Assembly: GCA_025602915.1 (NCBI GenBank)
Contig: JAHLJZ010000023.1
Coordinates: 124,001-188,000 of the forward strand
Source of the DNA: Paraphysoderma sedebokerense
Lineage: Eukaryota; Blastocladiomycota; Physodermatomycetes; Physodermatales; Physodermataceae
Length of the DNA stretch: 64,000 bases
Direction: 5' to 3'
Made by a program: the position numbers and the translations under genes
In this document: positions 33,033 to 46,044 of the stretch, in pieces
Layout of the letters: each line of letters begins with the position of its first letter
How positions within the stretch are numbered: the first letter of the stretch is position 1
The notes under the pieces: model-generated
What the model was told of the DNA's origin: nothing
The model's input: the letters and a program-made list of their open reading frames with translations, nothing else
Databases searched by the model: none

Positions 33033-35366
33033 ATGCCTCTCTTAGAATTGCCTCCTTACCATGCGCAACTTCACCTCCAAAAAGTCGTCGAGGCCCTAAA
33101 GGTATCCGAAGGATTGATATACCTTGAAGGTGATGTGATGAAACATAGACATGATACTGACGTGGTATGTACTTTTTGAGATATTATGGTTGTTACATGA
33201 ATGGACATTGCAGATACAGAGCCTTGCAATACACCAGGAACTCTATTGAAACTCATAATCTGTACTATGTTTTGTTGCATTCCCAATCATTTGAAAATAT
33301 GACCCCATCAGGAACTCCCGTTTCGACAAGAGTCCAATTTCTTTTACATGACTGGTTAGTTTCTCTTAGAAACTTTTTGCTCTTCTCGTTTCGGCCTCTC
33401 ATTTTAGTTGTGTGGCCGCGACCTCGCTTTTCCAAACCATTGACTTTTGCTCATTATTTTCGTTGATCCCAACAATCCACTCGACTATGAAAAACCTCAA
33501 CAAACAATTGCCAATCCTTATCTTCCACTATATACATCTGCGTTTGCTTCCGTTCCGTTATAGGTTGTGATCGTCCCGGATTTATTTTTATCCACGATAT
33601 CGCGACCAAGAAATCAATTCTGTTTGCTCCAGGTCGGTTTCTCTCTCCTCCGCTTTGAAGTGTTTATTCTTACCTGGTTTATCCCGTTTCAATCTCTCGC
33701 ACGACGTTGAATCTGTGCGCTGTGTACAATATCGTTTGCATCCCCAGTACCTCACGCGGATGACCTTATTTGGTCCGGCCCTCCCCCCTCCCTGTCAGAT
33801 CTTCAAAAACAATACTCAGTTAGTCAAGTTCTGTACCAAGATGCGCTGTTATCTACAATCGAACAACTCAATCCGCCAGTCATTCATGTAATGCAATGTC
33901 AAGAATTACAAAAATTAGGAGCCCTCCACTCATATTGTAACGACAAATGTCTAAAAGAGTATTTCTTCATTTCAACATTTTCTTTCATTTCTTCCAACTC
34001 CATTTAACCATTTTCAACGCTTTCCTATTGTTTATACAGAGCTATTTGGACGGCCCGTATGACCAAAACTCCATCCGAACTCTCAATTCTTCGAATCGTT
34101 ATAAAAGCTAGTGCAGAAGCTCATACTGCTCTAATGAAGTCTGTCAAGCCCGGAACGAACGAAAGTGACTTAGAATGCAAATTTAAAAACGAAACACTCG
34201 TCAGAGGGTTCGCTAGTCTATTTCATGTTCCTCTTTTAATGTCATTGTTGCCCCCGCTCAACTTAGCTCTAATCCTGTCCGTATTTGGATCCGGCGTTTT
34301 AGGTGCAAATCACAAGCTTACATGCCGATTGTAGGGTATTCACGCAATGCATCTATTCTACATTACAACGCCAACAATGCTCCCATTAATGACCCGAACG
34401 GATTAGTGTTAGTCGATGCAGGAGCAGAGTTATCTTGTTATGCCAGTACGTGGCTCTTATTCACTTGAATTTCTCTCGGTTTTTTTGGATGACCAGTGTT
34501 CACTATCTGACGGTATATTTTCTGTTCAAAAAGGTGATATCACTAGGACATACCCCGTCGGAGGCAAATTCACCACGGAAGCACGACAAATATACGAGAT
34601 TGTCTTGGAAGCAAATAAAAAGGTGATTGAAGGGATCAAAATCGGAGTCGAATGGTTTGTAAACTTTTCCGCCTCCTTTTTCGAAAGAATTCAGTTGTAA
34701 TCAAACTATTATTACCAAAGGGAGTCACTTCATCGTTTAGCGGAACGAATAATTTGTGACGGTTTAATGAGGCTAGGCATTATTCAAGGCACTGCAGAAG
34801 AGTTGCTGGCAAACCATATTCCTGCCGTCTTTTTCCCCCACGGTTAGTAACACCTCTTTCTACTTCCTTTCCTTCCTTTTTCCGTTCTTCTTATCTGACG
34901 TTCTATCACTATCACAGGTTTGGGGCATCTGCTTGGACTTGACGTTCATGATCCATTTGGTTATCCACCGAATGTTCCACGGATAAACGAGCCGGGTATC
35001 AAGTATCTCCGTTTACGTCGTAAACTAGAAAAAGGGATGGTCGTCACCGTCGAACCCGGAATTTACTTTGTCGAGCAATTGATCAAGGACGTCACCTGTA
35101 CGTACCGCTTTCATTCTTTTGCTCTCTCTTTGACACTCATTTTTAATCATCAAACTCTCACTGACCGATTACATTATTTTATTGCATAAACAGCCGACCC
35201 TGCCAAATCCCGCTACCTCAACTCGTCCGTGCTCACCAAATACTTCCCCGTAGGTGGAGTCCGCATCGAAGATGACGTATTGGTTACCGAACACGGAGCA
35301 GAAGTATTGAGCAAAGATGCAATTAAGGAGGTGGCAGATATTGAAAAGGTTATGAAGCGTGAATAG
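33033..35366 (+). CDS. Xaa-Pro dipeptidase (prolidase, M24B)
   Basis: Metallopeptidase that splits X-Pro dipeptides, with a di-metal pita-bread domain. Start at 33033 ([15 protein letters not shown]). [13 protein letters not shown] joins by a GTATGT...CATCAG intron to [15 protein letters not shown], then [20 protein letters not shown] and [16 protein letters not shown]. The catalytic domain starts at [18 protein letters not shown]. Metal ligands: Asp in LVDAGAE, Asp in [12 protein letters not shown], His in [13 protein letters not shown], Glu in [10 protein letters not shown] and Glu in [10 protein letters not shown]. All are present. About ten exons. The final coil ends EKVMKRE at 35366. The proline-rich cell-surface proteins encoded nearby are not evidence of a link. 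Confidence 0.92.
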
Positions 35367-36474
35367 ACGCATAAAATTTCATGAACAAACTGTGCAAAAT
35401 GGGTGATCCTCGGCGTTTACGAAATTGTATTTTTATTGTGTATTTCGAGGAATTATAACGGCTTACATTTTTGCGCTGGTTAAATTTATGACATAAATAA
35501 AAACTTGTTCCGAATATACCTTAATCCATTTGACAACAAATTTGAACCGAAGCCTAATTCAAAGCCCTTTGCCGTCCGAAGTCTCCTCACCCATTCCTCT
35601 AAAATATTAATTTAGCGAAAGCAAAGCATTCACTACAACGCTTATAGTTCAAATTTCACAAACCTTTGTGAGCTAAAACTAAACTCCACTAAATGAAAAC
35701 AGAAATAAAGAACAGTTTTCCATTCTCATAACGGCGACTACCGCGAGGTGATTTAAAAAGGTCAACCACCAATGTCCAGACTGATCAGGTTACCGTCTCA
35801 CAAAGATGACTGAAATATTCTCCGCACAAATCAAAAATTAACCAACTCGTTGCTTTTTTGCTTTTTACGCCTACTTAGATCACGCAGGTACAATCCTTTT
35901 GTCACTGTGCCATGGCTAATATAACAGAATTGGAATTCATTTTTACCAGTGCCTGGATTATTTGATTTTTGCTATTGTATATTATTTATTATGACATGGG
36001 CACGCACAATTCGTTCTTTGTGTAATGGTAATTGTAATGTCGTTTGATCAATCTTGTCATTCTGTTTGGATGTATTTTCCGCCGGTACCGTAACCACTCC
36101 ACGTTGAGTTTTCGCCGTGTGGAGAAAGGTGGAGGGTCCGGAGATGAGTGTCTGCTCGTTGTCGCCTTTGCAACGGTTATATTTTTCGCTGAGGTTTTGT
36201 ATGGTGTGTCTGAAAGTTCGAGTTACAAGGCCAAATTAAATCTAGCTAAATTAGCGCAGAATTTCAAGGTAATTTCTGTTCCTCGGGTATTTAAAGAACC
36301 GTTAGGGAATCTTTTGAGAGTAAACTCCTGTTCAACATCCTTCACTAAATCCTTCTTAACTCAGTCCGGCACTGTAGTTGTAACTAGTTTTCCATCAAAC
36401 TTCCATACACTCCTTTGATCTTACCCCGCCTCCAATCAAAACGTTCTACCTTCAGTTCTAAATATCAAGCAAGA
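35367..36474. other. Long intergenic region upstream of glucoamylase 1
   Basis: No convincing gene. A 124-codon plus frame at 36044-36418 shows one hydrophobic stretch (LLVVAFATVIFFAEVLYG) but no family motif and is left out. Probably the glucoamylase promoter. Confidence 0.5.
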
Positions 36475-38494
36475 ATGAAGTACTCTCGTATTCTAGTTTT
36501 ACTCAGTGTATTCGCATTATTCGGGTACATTCAAACTGTTCCCACTTCGTCTTCTCCATCGACTTTAAACGATTGGGTTGGCCAGCAACACAAATTTTCG
36601 GTCGATCAGATCTCAAAAAATATTCATCCGGCCGGTACTGCGCCCGGAATTGTGGTGGCGTCGCCGTCTAAACGAGAACCTGATTATTGGTATCACTGTA
36701 CGTTCATTTGCTACTATTTACCTCTTTCTTTTCATTTACATTCATGGAAACATGAGAGGCTGTGCCAAGTTTATCGGAGAGATATTAACTCTAGCGCTTT
36801 TTGGATTGTAGGGGTGAGAGATGCGGCTTTGACGATGGACGTGATAAACGATCAATACGAACATGAGTATGGCGATTTAAAGTACTATGAACAAATTATG
36901 AACGATTTTGTGGCATTGTCGAGACGAAATCAGCAAACACAGACTCGATCTAAAGGATTGGGTGAACCGAAATTTAACGTTGACGGATCGGCTTTTAATG
37001 ATGGTGAGTTGAAAGATTTGATTTTCTCGCTTTTCGTTTCTTTGGGTTTAAAGAATTTAAGCTAATTTTCTTTCTGCACTATTTGCTTTTTATTGTTTAA
37101 GAATGGGGAAGACCACAAAATGACGGTCCCGCACTCCGCGCTCTGACGATCATGAGATTCGGTGAATTGTATCACAAGAAAACTGGTAGCCGAAAATACA
37201 TCGATTCCGTATATACCCCACAACTTCCTCCCAACTCGGTTGTTAAGGCTGATTTAGAATTTGTTTCGCATAACTGGATGGAAGTAAATTTTGATTTGTG
37301 GGAAGAAATCTTGGGTATGTCGTCATTTACTTTCCTTCCCTTCATCTGCGGAGCTCGAATCTAATTAGATATTGTTTCATTCGTAATAAGCCCACAACTT
37401 CTACACTATGATGGTTCAACGTAGATCGTTACTTGAAGGTGCTAGATTCGCCAAAAAATGGTTCAACGATACTGGTGCCGCTAATTGGTACGAAAAAGTT
37501 GCCAATGATATGGGAACATTCATGGACAAATACTGGGATGGAAGCAAAAATTATATTCTCTCCCACGTCGATATCGTCAAAGAAAGAAGCAAGGTACGGT
37601 TACTCTTTCATCAGTTGATCAGGCTTTGATTCGACGTGCTAATCATAACGTAAATTACTCCAAAAATAGTCTAAACCATCCAACCTTGATTGCGCTGTTG
37701 CCCTCGCAGCTCTCCATTCTAAAGCTAGTGTAACTGATGGCTTCTATGGGCCCGATAGTGATCGTGTTCTTAGAACTGTCACCGCATTGAAAGACGTATT
37801 CTCCAAAATCTATACACTAAACCAGAAAACCAGCCAACTTCCCCCCGGTATCGGTAGATATCCAGTAAGTTGACTTCGTTTAGACATTTTCATTTTAGGC
37901 TTGTCCTAACTGATACCTCGTAACAGGACGACGAATACAATGGTATTAACAATTCTCGAAATGGTTTGTGACTTTTACTTTATCTGAGCTGTATTGAACG
38001 GCTGATATTGACTGTTCTGAATAGGCGGAAACCCCTGGTTTATCTGTACTGCTGCTTTCTCTGAACTCTACTTCCAAGTCATCTCAAGATCAATCAACAA
38101 TGGTGCTATCAAAATCACCCCTCTCTCTGCTCCTTTCTTCACTTCTCTCGCTAATGGAACCGTTCAAACCGCACCCGGAGAATATAAACTTGGATCCAAA
38201 GAATTCACTGCCGTTGTTACCGCATTAAAAGCCGAGGCTGATGGATACCTTGAACGTGTTAGAACCCATGCCAACAAAGATGGACATTTATCAGAACAGT
38301 TCAACAGAGATACTGGATTGATGCAAGGTGCTCCTGATTTAACTTGGTACGTATATAAGCGCTCTACAAAGTATTCTGAATTGAAGATATAACGTGATCG
38401 ACTAACTTATATTTTCAATCACAGGTCTTACGGAGCTTTCGTGACTGCTTCTGATGCGAGAAGCGCTGCTGAGAAATTAATGGCAAAGTTGTAA
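36475..38494 (+). CDS. GH15 glucoamylase 1, secreted, no starch-binding domain
   Basis: Exo-alpha-1,4-glucosidase that releases glucose from starch or glycogen ends. Signal peptide MKYSRILVLLSVFALFGYIQ. GH15 blocks in order: WVGQQHKFSVDQI, DYWYHWVRDAALTMDVIND (intron inside the Trp codon), FNVDGSAFND joined to EWGRPQNDGPALRAL, VNFDLWEEI with the general-acid Glu, GNPWFICTAA, HLSEQFNRDTG with the general-base Glu, and GAPDLTWSYGAFVTAS. The protein stops right after the (alpha/alpha)6 barrel, with no linker or CBM20. About ten exons. A paralogue with the same intron positions lies 3.6 kb downstream, beyond the flagellar gene. Confidence 0.93.
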
Positions 38495-39317
38495 TTTAGT
38501 ACAACTTGGCACGTTTGATTATTTGAGTCTTTTCAACATCTGATATAGCATCACTGTACACATTCACTGCTAGCGCTGATTGTTAGCCGTATTTTAAAAT
38601 TATGTGCCTGTAGAATACAAATTGATAATGTTTGGCTGTTGTATGAAGATGAGGTAGTAAACTGTAATATGAACTACTATACTGTGTCTTTCGCACTGAT
38701 GGAATTAAATATACAGAAAGGCAAGATGTAAACATCGATCAAACTAAACGGTTGTTAGTATCCTGCACGCTAACTAGCAAGTCTGACTTTCTACACCCAG
38801 GATAACAATTACAATGAGGGATAGTCGAACTCTTTTCAGTCGATGCTTGGATTTAAGTACTTCGCAAAAAGGAATCAGATCAATTCAACTGATCATTATT
38901 CGACCAAAGTTGAACTCGATTGGCTATCTGGATTTGACCAAAGGGCTTGACGGTGAGGGTGCATATGGCATAAATGCTTGAAATCAATTGATGAATAATA
39001 ACTGTCTTAACGATATCGCACAATTGAAGAGAGCATTATTGATTGAATCTACACCCGGTAGTTTCACTGCATACTCCGGGAGACGTTACACTACGCTACT
39101 TGCAGTGCAGGTCACTCTGACCATCGCATTTCGGACACGACCATGAACCTTCGCAAAACCAAATTACTCTCGTATAAACGAATAAATACTACGAATAAAT
39201 ACTGATCGACTGTCTGCAATTAGTAGAAAAGTCCGTAAATCATAATCTTATTGCGCCCAATTTTCTGCCTGTCAAACGAACTGTCGATAGATTACCGGAT
39301 AACTCACTCAATTCGCG
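38495..39317. other. Intergenic, no gene seen
   Basis: AT-rich 3' flank of glucoamylase 1 and upstream region of DRC10. No repeats or motifs worth naming. Confidence 0.5.
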
Positions 39318-41280
39318 ATGGCCACCACATTCTCTCATTTTGCTCCGCTTCCAAACATTCCACCAACTGATGCATCATCGCATCCAGATTCGCAGCCGGC
39401 CTTATTTGATGTGGCAGAGCTGAACGTGTTGCTCGATAAACTTCATCATATTGAATCAAGACGAATCATTTCAGTGTTAACCGATTTACAAAAGAAAGTG
39501 GCAATTATATGTAACTTACCAAATTATGATTATTCTTACACCGAGAATGAAAATGAATCTATCGGCAACAGTGATATCATAGAAATTTTTGGCAATACAG
39601 TCGGAGGAATGGTGCAGGTTAGTGCAGAAGATGTGATGATGAGTTGCTACAGCGCTTTAAACCGTGAAATTCTTAACACTTAAGTGTTATTTGTAGCAAC
39701 ATCTACTACTGGAACACAAATTGCGAAACCTCATATCGATTAAACAGTCAGGTGATCCAGTATCTGAGACTGATATATACAAGGTTTTTCGCTTTTCATC
39801 AAACTTTGTAATGGATGTTATCTGACATAAAGTCCATATTTTACAATGATACATGGCTGTATGTTGGTATCCTATAGCAAGAATACCAAACACTTTGTAA
39901 TCAGATTCAAACTTCAGCGAGACATGTGGTGAGGACAATGTTTCAAGATGCGGAAATCCTTAATCGATATCAACATATGACCTCAGGACAGAGTATGTCG
40001 TCTTCCAAGTAATCATCGATATTTACATTGATAACCTTTCCAATTTAAGATAACGAAAACGGCAGTTCAAACGCTTTTCGTATTCTCAATCAGTTATTGT
40101 CCCAAGTAAAGCTAATTGTGTACGAAAAATTAAGAGTGAATGCGGAGGAAGAAAAATTCCTTGACGAAGAGCTAAGAATTATTAGCGCCAGAGAAAGCAA
40201 GGTTGAATCACAAAATCGCTTTCTACTCTACTACCCACAAGCTCACATACGTGTTATACAGCTCAACGCGGAAATTAACACTATCCAAGATCAACTGGAG
40301 AAAGCGAGAAAGGAACGAACAGTCGAAGTGGACAGAAGAAACGATGCCATTCGAAAGTTAAAAGGTCTGAAGTCAATTTTGTAACTTGTGATCGAGGGGT
40401 CTTCAAATATCAGCAAGGTCTCTGACAACTGCGCCTCATTTCTAAAACCAGATGAACTTCGACATATCAAGCTCCAGGCCGATGAGAAAAATAGAAATCT
40501 GGAATTAAAGACGAAACAAACGGAAGAAGGCGAATGGAAGTCATTCAGTCAAAGAGTAAGCTATTTTGATGTCCACCAATCGCTTTACTTTTGATCTAAT
40601 ATCGCATCTTGCTTTAGGAATCAGAAATGCAGCAGCAAATTGTGACATTGGAGAAAGTTTACAACGATACACTCGTGAAGAACCGAGAGGAAGAGATGGC
40701 ATTACGAAAGAAAAAGGACAAGATCGAATCGGAAGTTGAAGCATGGATTCAGAAATATGATCAGGACATGGAAGAGAAGCAAACTGAAATTGATGATATC
40801 ACGGTACGATCTATTACATGATAATTAGATTTAATTAAAATTAATTATATCATGTGATTAGACCATCTACAACGAAGAGAAAACGCAATTAGAGGAATTG
40901 ACAAAGAGATTCAACGATTTACAAACCGCTTATGATAGGATTTTGGCAGAACGAAAAGCCGTAGAGGAACAGAAGAGGGTATGTGTTCATTTTTGTCGCG
41001 GATATCCCGACCGCGCATTTTTCTGATCCCGCAAACAGCGGCAAGAAATGGAGCTCGCTAGGAAGAACCAGTGTGCGATAAAAATCCAAGCGATGTGGAA
41101 AGGGTATAAAACTCGCAAGGAATTGAAGAAAAAGAAGGTTCGTTCCTGTCAAATTGTATATGGTTTTAAGGACAAATATCTCAAAAGCTAACATGATCCG
41201 ACCCGTGTTCTTTTATCCAAACCCAGAGCGAAAAAAATGCAGGAAAGAAAAGCGGATCTAAGAAGAATGGAAAAAAATAA
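39318..41280 (+). CDS. Dynein regulatory complex subunit 10 (IQCD-like)
   Basis: Coiled-coil component of the nexin-dynein regulatory complex, which links outer doublets and controls flagellar bending. The start at 39318 gives MATTFSHFAPLPNIPP and LNVLLDKLHHIESRRIISVL. Middle exons are long charged heptad regions. The C-terminal half carries the family signature LRKKKDKIESEVEAWIQKYD, then EEKQTEIDDIT, YNEEKTQLEELTKRFNDL and an IQ motif, AIKIQAMWKGYKTRKELKKK (calmodulin or light-chain binding), ending in a Lys/Gly-rich tail. At least eight exons. Confusion with DRC9 (IQCG) is possible, but the WIQKYD...IQ spacing and Lys-rich end favour DRC10. This gene is the main evidence for a flagellated life stage. 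Confidence 0.85.
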
Positions 41281-42139
41281 ATTAAAAATCTTCTGGGAAG
41301 CAAGATTTATTACCTTATGTACATACCTGAATACATCATTGTTATATTCTCATGCCGCACCTTACTAAGTCTGGATCACATCATTCCAATAAGTTGATAT
41401 TCAGGAAAACGTTTTCTATCCTCAGATTTAGCACGCTCGAGTCTCGACAATAGCATAGATCATTCTTTTTTGCTTGTCTTCATGCTAGTTATCAGATAAA
41501 TTAGCCTTCCCCTGTGCCTTGATTATCTCCTTGGCTTTGGCCATCGATTACATAGTTTCATCGCTATCAATTTACATCATGGGCGATAAATCTGCTAAAT
41601 CGGAAATTTTTAATTACATAATCGTGAATATGATATAGATGAATTTTCCAGAATGGCGGCTGTGTTCTGAAGCCACACTCGCCACAGATTTGGATGCTGA
41701 TTTGATTAAATTTGGCAAAGTAGGCAACTACAACACGCCGCTTGTCACAATACACCCCTTAATTAATCTTTATACTCCGATCCACACCACGCTAAGCGCG
41801 CTCTCGCCAACTCTCATCACTCCCTCAAACAATGGCGACTGCATCTTTTTGACCACTCAACGAAGGGTAGCAGAATCAATGTCATACGCCCACCTTATCG
41901 CTACGTCCAACGCCGCCTGCCCTCATATATACAATAAGTCAAACGAAGTATGACCTAATTGTGTCGTTTGGATTTATTTTCTGTTCGTTGCGACTAATTC
42001 ATGCGACGACAAATGGTCTTGTGTTCCTCCACTGAAATCGAAGAGTGCGGGGTGCTTTAAAAATGTGTATAAATAGAGTGTTCTCCGCATATTTTCGACT
42101 CCAGAATTTCCGATCCCCCACAGCAATCTACAAGGTCCA
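41281..42139. other. Intergenic; glucoamylase 2 promoter
   Basis: Contains a TATA box near the start of glucoamylase 2. A 104-codon plus frame at 41639-41953 is not recognised and not supported. Confidence 0.5.
42068..42075 (+). promoter_or_regulatory. TATA box of glucoamylase 2
   Basis: TATAAATA lies 65 bp before the ATG at 42140. Glucoamylase 1 has no comparable box in the same position, which suggests different control of the two paralogues. Confidence 0.6.
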
Positions 42140-44051
42140 ATGGCACGAACAATCCTCAAGCTCGTTTCTGCATTCTTGCTCTTCGGATTCATCGCTGCTG
42201 CTCCTGGTGCAAACAATTTCGAAGATTGGTTCTCGAGACAACATAAATTCTCTCTGCAGCATTTGCTGAAGAACATTAACCCTCCCGGTACCGTTCCTGG
42301 TGTCGTTGTTGCCAGTCCCTCAAAGAGAGACCCTGATTACTGGTATCACTGTATGTATTTTATACTGCATATCTTGTGCTCGTTCAGAATCTTGACTAAT
42401 TGGCTTCTGCCTTTCCAGGGATCCGAGACGCTGCCCTCGTTGTAGATGTAGTTAATGACCAATATGAATTGGGTAATGGTGACTTGAAACGCTACGAGCA
42501 AATTTTCAGAGATTTCGCATCTTTGTCACGAAGAAATCAACTTACACCGACCAAATCTGGTGTCAACAACTTGGGAGAACCAAAGTTTAACGTTGACGGT
42601 TCCGCTTTCAACGATGGTATGTTCTCCGTTTGATACTGAAATTCTCATAGTGTGACAATCAGAATAACAGGCTTAATTGAATCTAGATTGGGGCAGACCA
42701 CAAAACGATGGCCCTGCCTTGAGAGCTATGAGTTTAATGCGATTTGCTGAATTGAACTACAACAAAACCGGAAGCCGTAGCTTCATCGATTCGATCTACA
42801 AAGCTGAATTGCCCGCCAACACTGTCGTTAAAGCTGACCTCGAATTTGTCGCCAGAGAATGGACTCAACTGAACTATGATCTCTGGGAAGAAATTATTGG
42901 TATGTGAATTCATACCTCAGTCCGTGGTATCTACACATGTATTAACAGATCATTGTTATTATTTATAGGCCGTCATTTCTACACAATGATGGTTCAACGC
43001 AGAGCGTTGCTCGAAGGTGCTCGATTTGCTGAAACCTGGTTCGGAGACAAAGGTGCTGCCGGTTATTACCGCAAGGTCGCTGGAGATATCTCCCAATTTA
43101 TTGATTCAAAATACTGGGATTCTCGCAGAAACTACCTAATGTCTAACATTGAAATCGATCAGTCTAGAAGCAAGGTAAATTATTAGTTTTAGTTAACCTT
43201 CACCCAGAAATATCGATTCTCATATTGAATCTTTCTAGCAAAAACCATCGAACCTTGATTGCTCTGTTGTTCTTGCTTCCCTTCACTCAAAAGCAACTAC
43301 TGATGGCTACTATGGTCCCGAAAACGACAGAGTCTTGAGAACTGTTGCCGCATTGAAGGACTCCTTCCAAAACATCTATACTATCAACCGCAGAGTTTCC
43401 AATGTCGCTCCTGGAATCGGCAGATATCCTGTAAGTTTACCTATGCTCTGTGTTCCGATGCTTCACACATACTAATTGCTGCCTACAGGAGGACGTTTAC
43501 GATGGATACAAGAACACCGAAAATGGTAAAAACACTGCTTCCTGTTTCGTGTATTCTTGGTACAAGACTGCTAACAATTTCCTTTTCAGGTGGTAATCCT
43601 TGGTTCATTTGCACCGCCGCTGTTTCTGAGCTCTACAGCAAATTCATTGATCGTGCTCTCAAGACCGGCAAAATTGACGTCACTCCCGTTTCGAAACCAT
43701 TCTTTGACACTCTCGCCAATGGTGTTCTTCGCAGCAACGGTATCGTCATTGGTTCATACCAAGCTAGCTCTCCACAGTTCACTGCCATCTTGTCTGCATT
43801 GAAGGCTGAAAGTGATTCGTACTTCGAAAGAATCCGAATCCACGCTTCGAAGGAAGGAAACCTTTCCGAACAATTCAACAGAGAAACTGGATTCATGCAA
43901 GGAGCTCCTGACTTGACTTGGTTCGTATCTAATTGTAGTGTTTATCCCATCGTGCTGTCGCATTAACACATCTCTTTACAGGTCATATGGTTCTTTCGTT
44001 ACCGCTGGCGATGCCCGCAAAAAAGTCCAATCTCTCGTCGCTAAATTGTAG
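42140..44051 (+). CDS. GH15 glucoamylase 2, secreted, no starch-binding domain
   Basis: Close paralogue of the upstream glucoamylase with the same exon pattern. Signal peptide MARTILKLVSAFLLFGFIAA. Blocks: DYWYHWIRDAALVVDVVND (Trp codon split by an intron, as in copy 1), FNVDGSAFND, DWGRPQNDGPALRAM, LNYDLWEEIIG (general acid), GGNPWFICTAAVSELY, NLSEQFNRETGFMQGAPDL (general base), and a short C-terminus ending SLVAKL. Both catalytic Glu are kept. As in copy 1 there is no CBM20 domain, so binding to raw starch would be weak; soluble oligosaccharides or glycogen are likelier substrates (inference). Confidence 0.93.
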
Positions 44052-44397
44052 ATTAACTGACACTCATAAATAATATAGACATTTTGGCTAATGCATATGT
44101 GAAATTTTTTGTATGTGATATTATATACCTGTTGTATCGTTAGACTTTGTTATAAACACGTTAGATTATCAAAACGATATGCCCTCTGTTAATAAATTAG
44201 GCAACTAAGATGGGAATCATGAAATGTATACAGAATGAACAGCAATACGATCGTGAATTTTGTATCCAAATCCAACCTCCTATCCTTTTCATGTTCGCGG
44301 GTTTACTTGGCGGCCACATCAGGCTGGACGAACACCGCCAAGAATACCTCTACAACGTACCAAAAGAGTAATACAGCTTAAAATTATACCCACTCTT
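44052..44397. other. Intergenic, ERCC1 upstream region
   Basis: No gene seen. The frame upstream of the ERCC1 start is open from 44260, but the ATG at 44398 is preferred because MSAKPVFRVPSF looks like a normal N-terminus. Confidence 0.5.
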
Positions 44398-46044
44398 ATG
44401 TCAGCCAAACCAGTATTTCGAGTGCCATCATTCAAAGATGTTGAAGCCAATCAAGCCGCAAAACCAAAAGATACTAACCTATTTAAACCATCGGGCGTCG
44501 CATCCTCCGTTCTATCAAAGGAAAGCTCGACCTCAGTAGTTTCTACAATATCTAGTGCCGTTTCATTTCATTCGGAAAAATCGGTTCCAAATAACCCTCA
44601 AAACCAAGTAACATCCAATAACATCCAATCTAGAACGGCCGCACCAAGGAGTTCGGATACTCCATTTCCCTCGGCGACATCGAACCTTCCTTCGCCCGCA
44701 AAACAAAGTAGGACAGAGAATATTACAAATAGAATTCCAGTCTCCTCCCTGAATAGAGCTCAATCATTCAATGAAGCTTTTGGATTTTTGCGGGATACCC
44801 CAGAATACACACCACCGACGACAAATTCAAATGACAGTTCCAGGTGAGTACAACAAGCCATACCTTCAACTAGCAGTGATAATCATTAAAAAATTCCAAA
44901 AGCAGAAATATATCTTCAAATCAGTCAGGATTAAAGTCTATACCCGTTGTTTCTTATGTTCCCAATACAAACAGTATCATAGTGAATCCGCGACAGGTCC
45001 TTTCTATCTCACTTTCCGTCGTCATTTGCGATGCACTTATTCATTTATTCTTTCATACCGTAGAGGGGAAACCCAATTGTAGATTGCATACGAAATGTTG
45101 CTTGGGAGTTTGGAGAAATAGTCCCCGACTTTGTAGTTGGACAGACCTCCTGTGTTTTGTTCTTAAGGTATGTCGTCCTCCTTGTGATTGTCAGAATCAT
45201 TACCATTATTCATGGCAACTTTATGTAGTCTGAGATACCATCGGCTACATCCGGAATACATATATCACCGCATCCAACTTCTCGGAACTCAATACCTGCT
45301 TCGGGTTGTCCTAATACTCGTCGATATCGTATGTCGCTCTTACAATTCTATTGCCGTCCCTCCAAAGCATAACGATTATCGTTATATTTAGGATGATCAT
45401 CAACCGACATTACGAGAACTACATAAACCACTGATAATTAACAATTTTACCATCATATTGGCATGGACGCAAGAGGAAGCGGCTCGGTACATTGAGACGT
45501 TCAAAGTTTACGAGTTCAAAGGACCCGATGTCATTCGTGAGAAAGCAGAGGAGGGATACATGGCTAAGGTTTGATTCTTTAAAATTTGATTTTCTGGGTG
45601 GAAATATTTAAAAGCATCCCTATAACCATACACTCTCATCATTACGATCACAGTTAACTTCGACATTAACGCAAGTAAAATCCGTCAATAAAACAGACGT
45701 GTTAACGTTGTCCTCAAATTTTGGAGTACGTTCTCTTTATTCATCACAGATTTTAAATTTAGTTGACTCTGTTGTCTTCCTTCCATGTAGTCCTTGAAAG
45801 CCATTATTGAAGCGCCGCCAGAGAAATTACAGCAATGTCCTGGATTCGGCGAGCAAAAGGTGGTTTGATGCCTAACTTCTGCGCTTCCATTGATGACTTA
45901 CGTCTGGTTTCCTTTTGTGTCGGATCTAAATAGGTGAGACGACTTCACGAAGCTTTTCGGCAACCTTTTAAGATAAATAAATCGAGGAAAAAGAATAAAA
46001 GAATAGTTAGTGACGCCGATAAGGGAAAAGAGAAAGCCTCATAA
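44398..46044 (+). CDS. rad10: ERCC1/Rad10, non-catalytic subunit of the XPF-ERCC1 nuclease
   Basis: Partner of XPF/Rad1 in 5' incision during nucleotide excision repair and in recombination. A disordered Ser/Thr-rich N-terminus (about 150 residues) precedes the pseudo-nuclease domain: NSIIVNPRQRGNPI, CIRNVAWEFGEIVPDFVVGQ, CVLFLSMRYHRLHPEYIYHR, LLRVVLILVD, TIILAWTQEEAARYIETFK. The nuclease motif (ERK) is absent, as expected. The tandem HhH domain follows: SLKAIIEAPPEKLQQCPGFG, QKVRRLHEAF, and a basic tail (KINKSRKKNKR). Seven or eight exons with 50-110-nt introns. Confidence 0.9.

Noticed and set aside
36044-36418. 124-codon plus-strand frame with one hydrophobic stretch
   Set aside because: No family motif, no signal peptide at the start, and it lies in the presumed glucoamylase promoter.
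41639-41953. 104-codon plus-strand frame before glucoamylase 2
   Set aside because: No recognisable domain and it is interrupted just before the TATA box; kept as intergenic.
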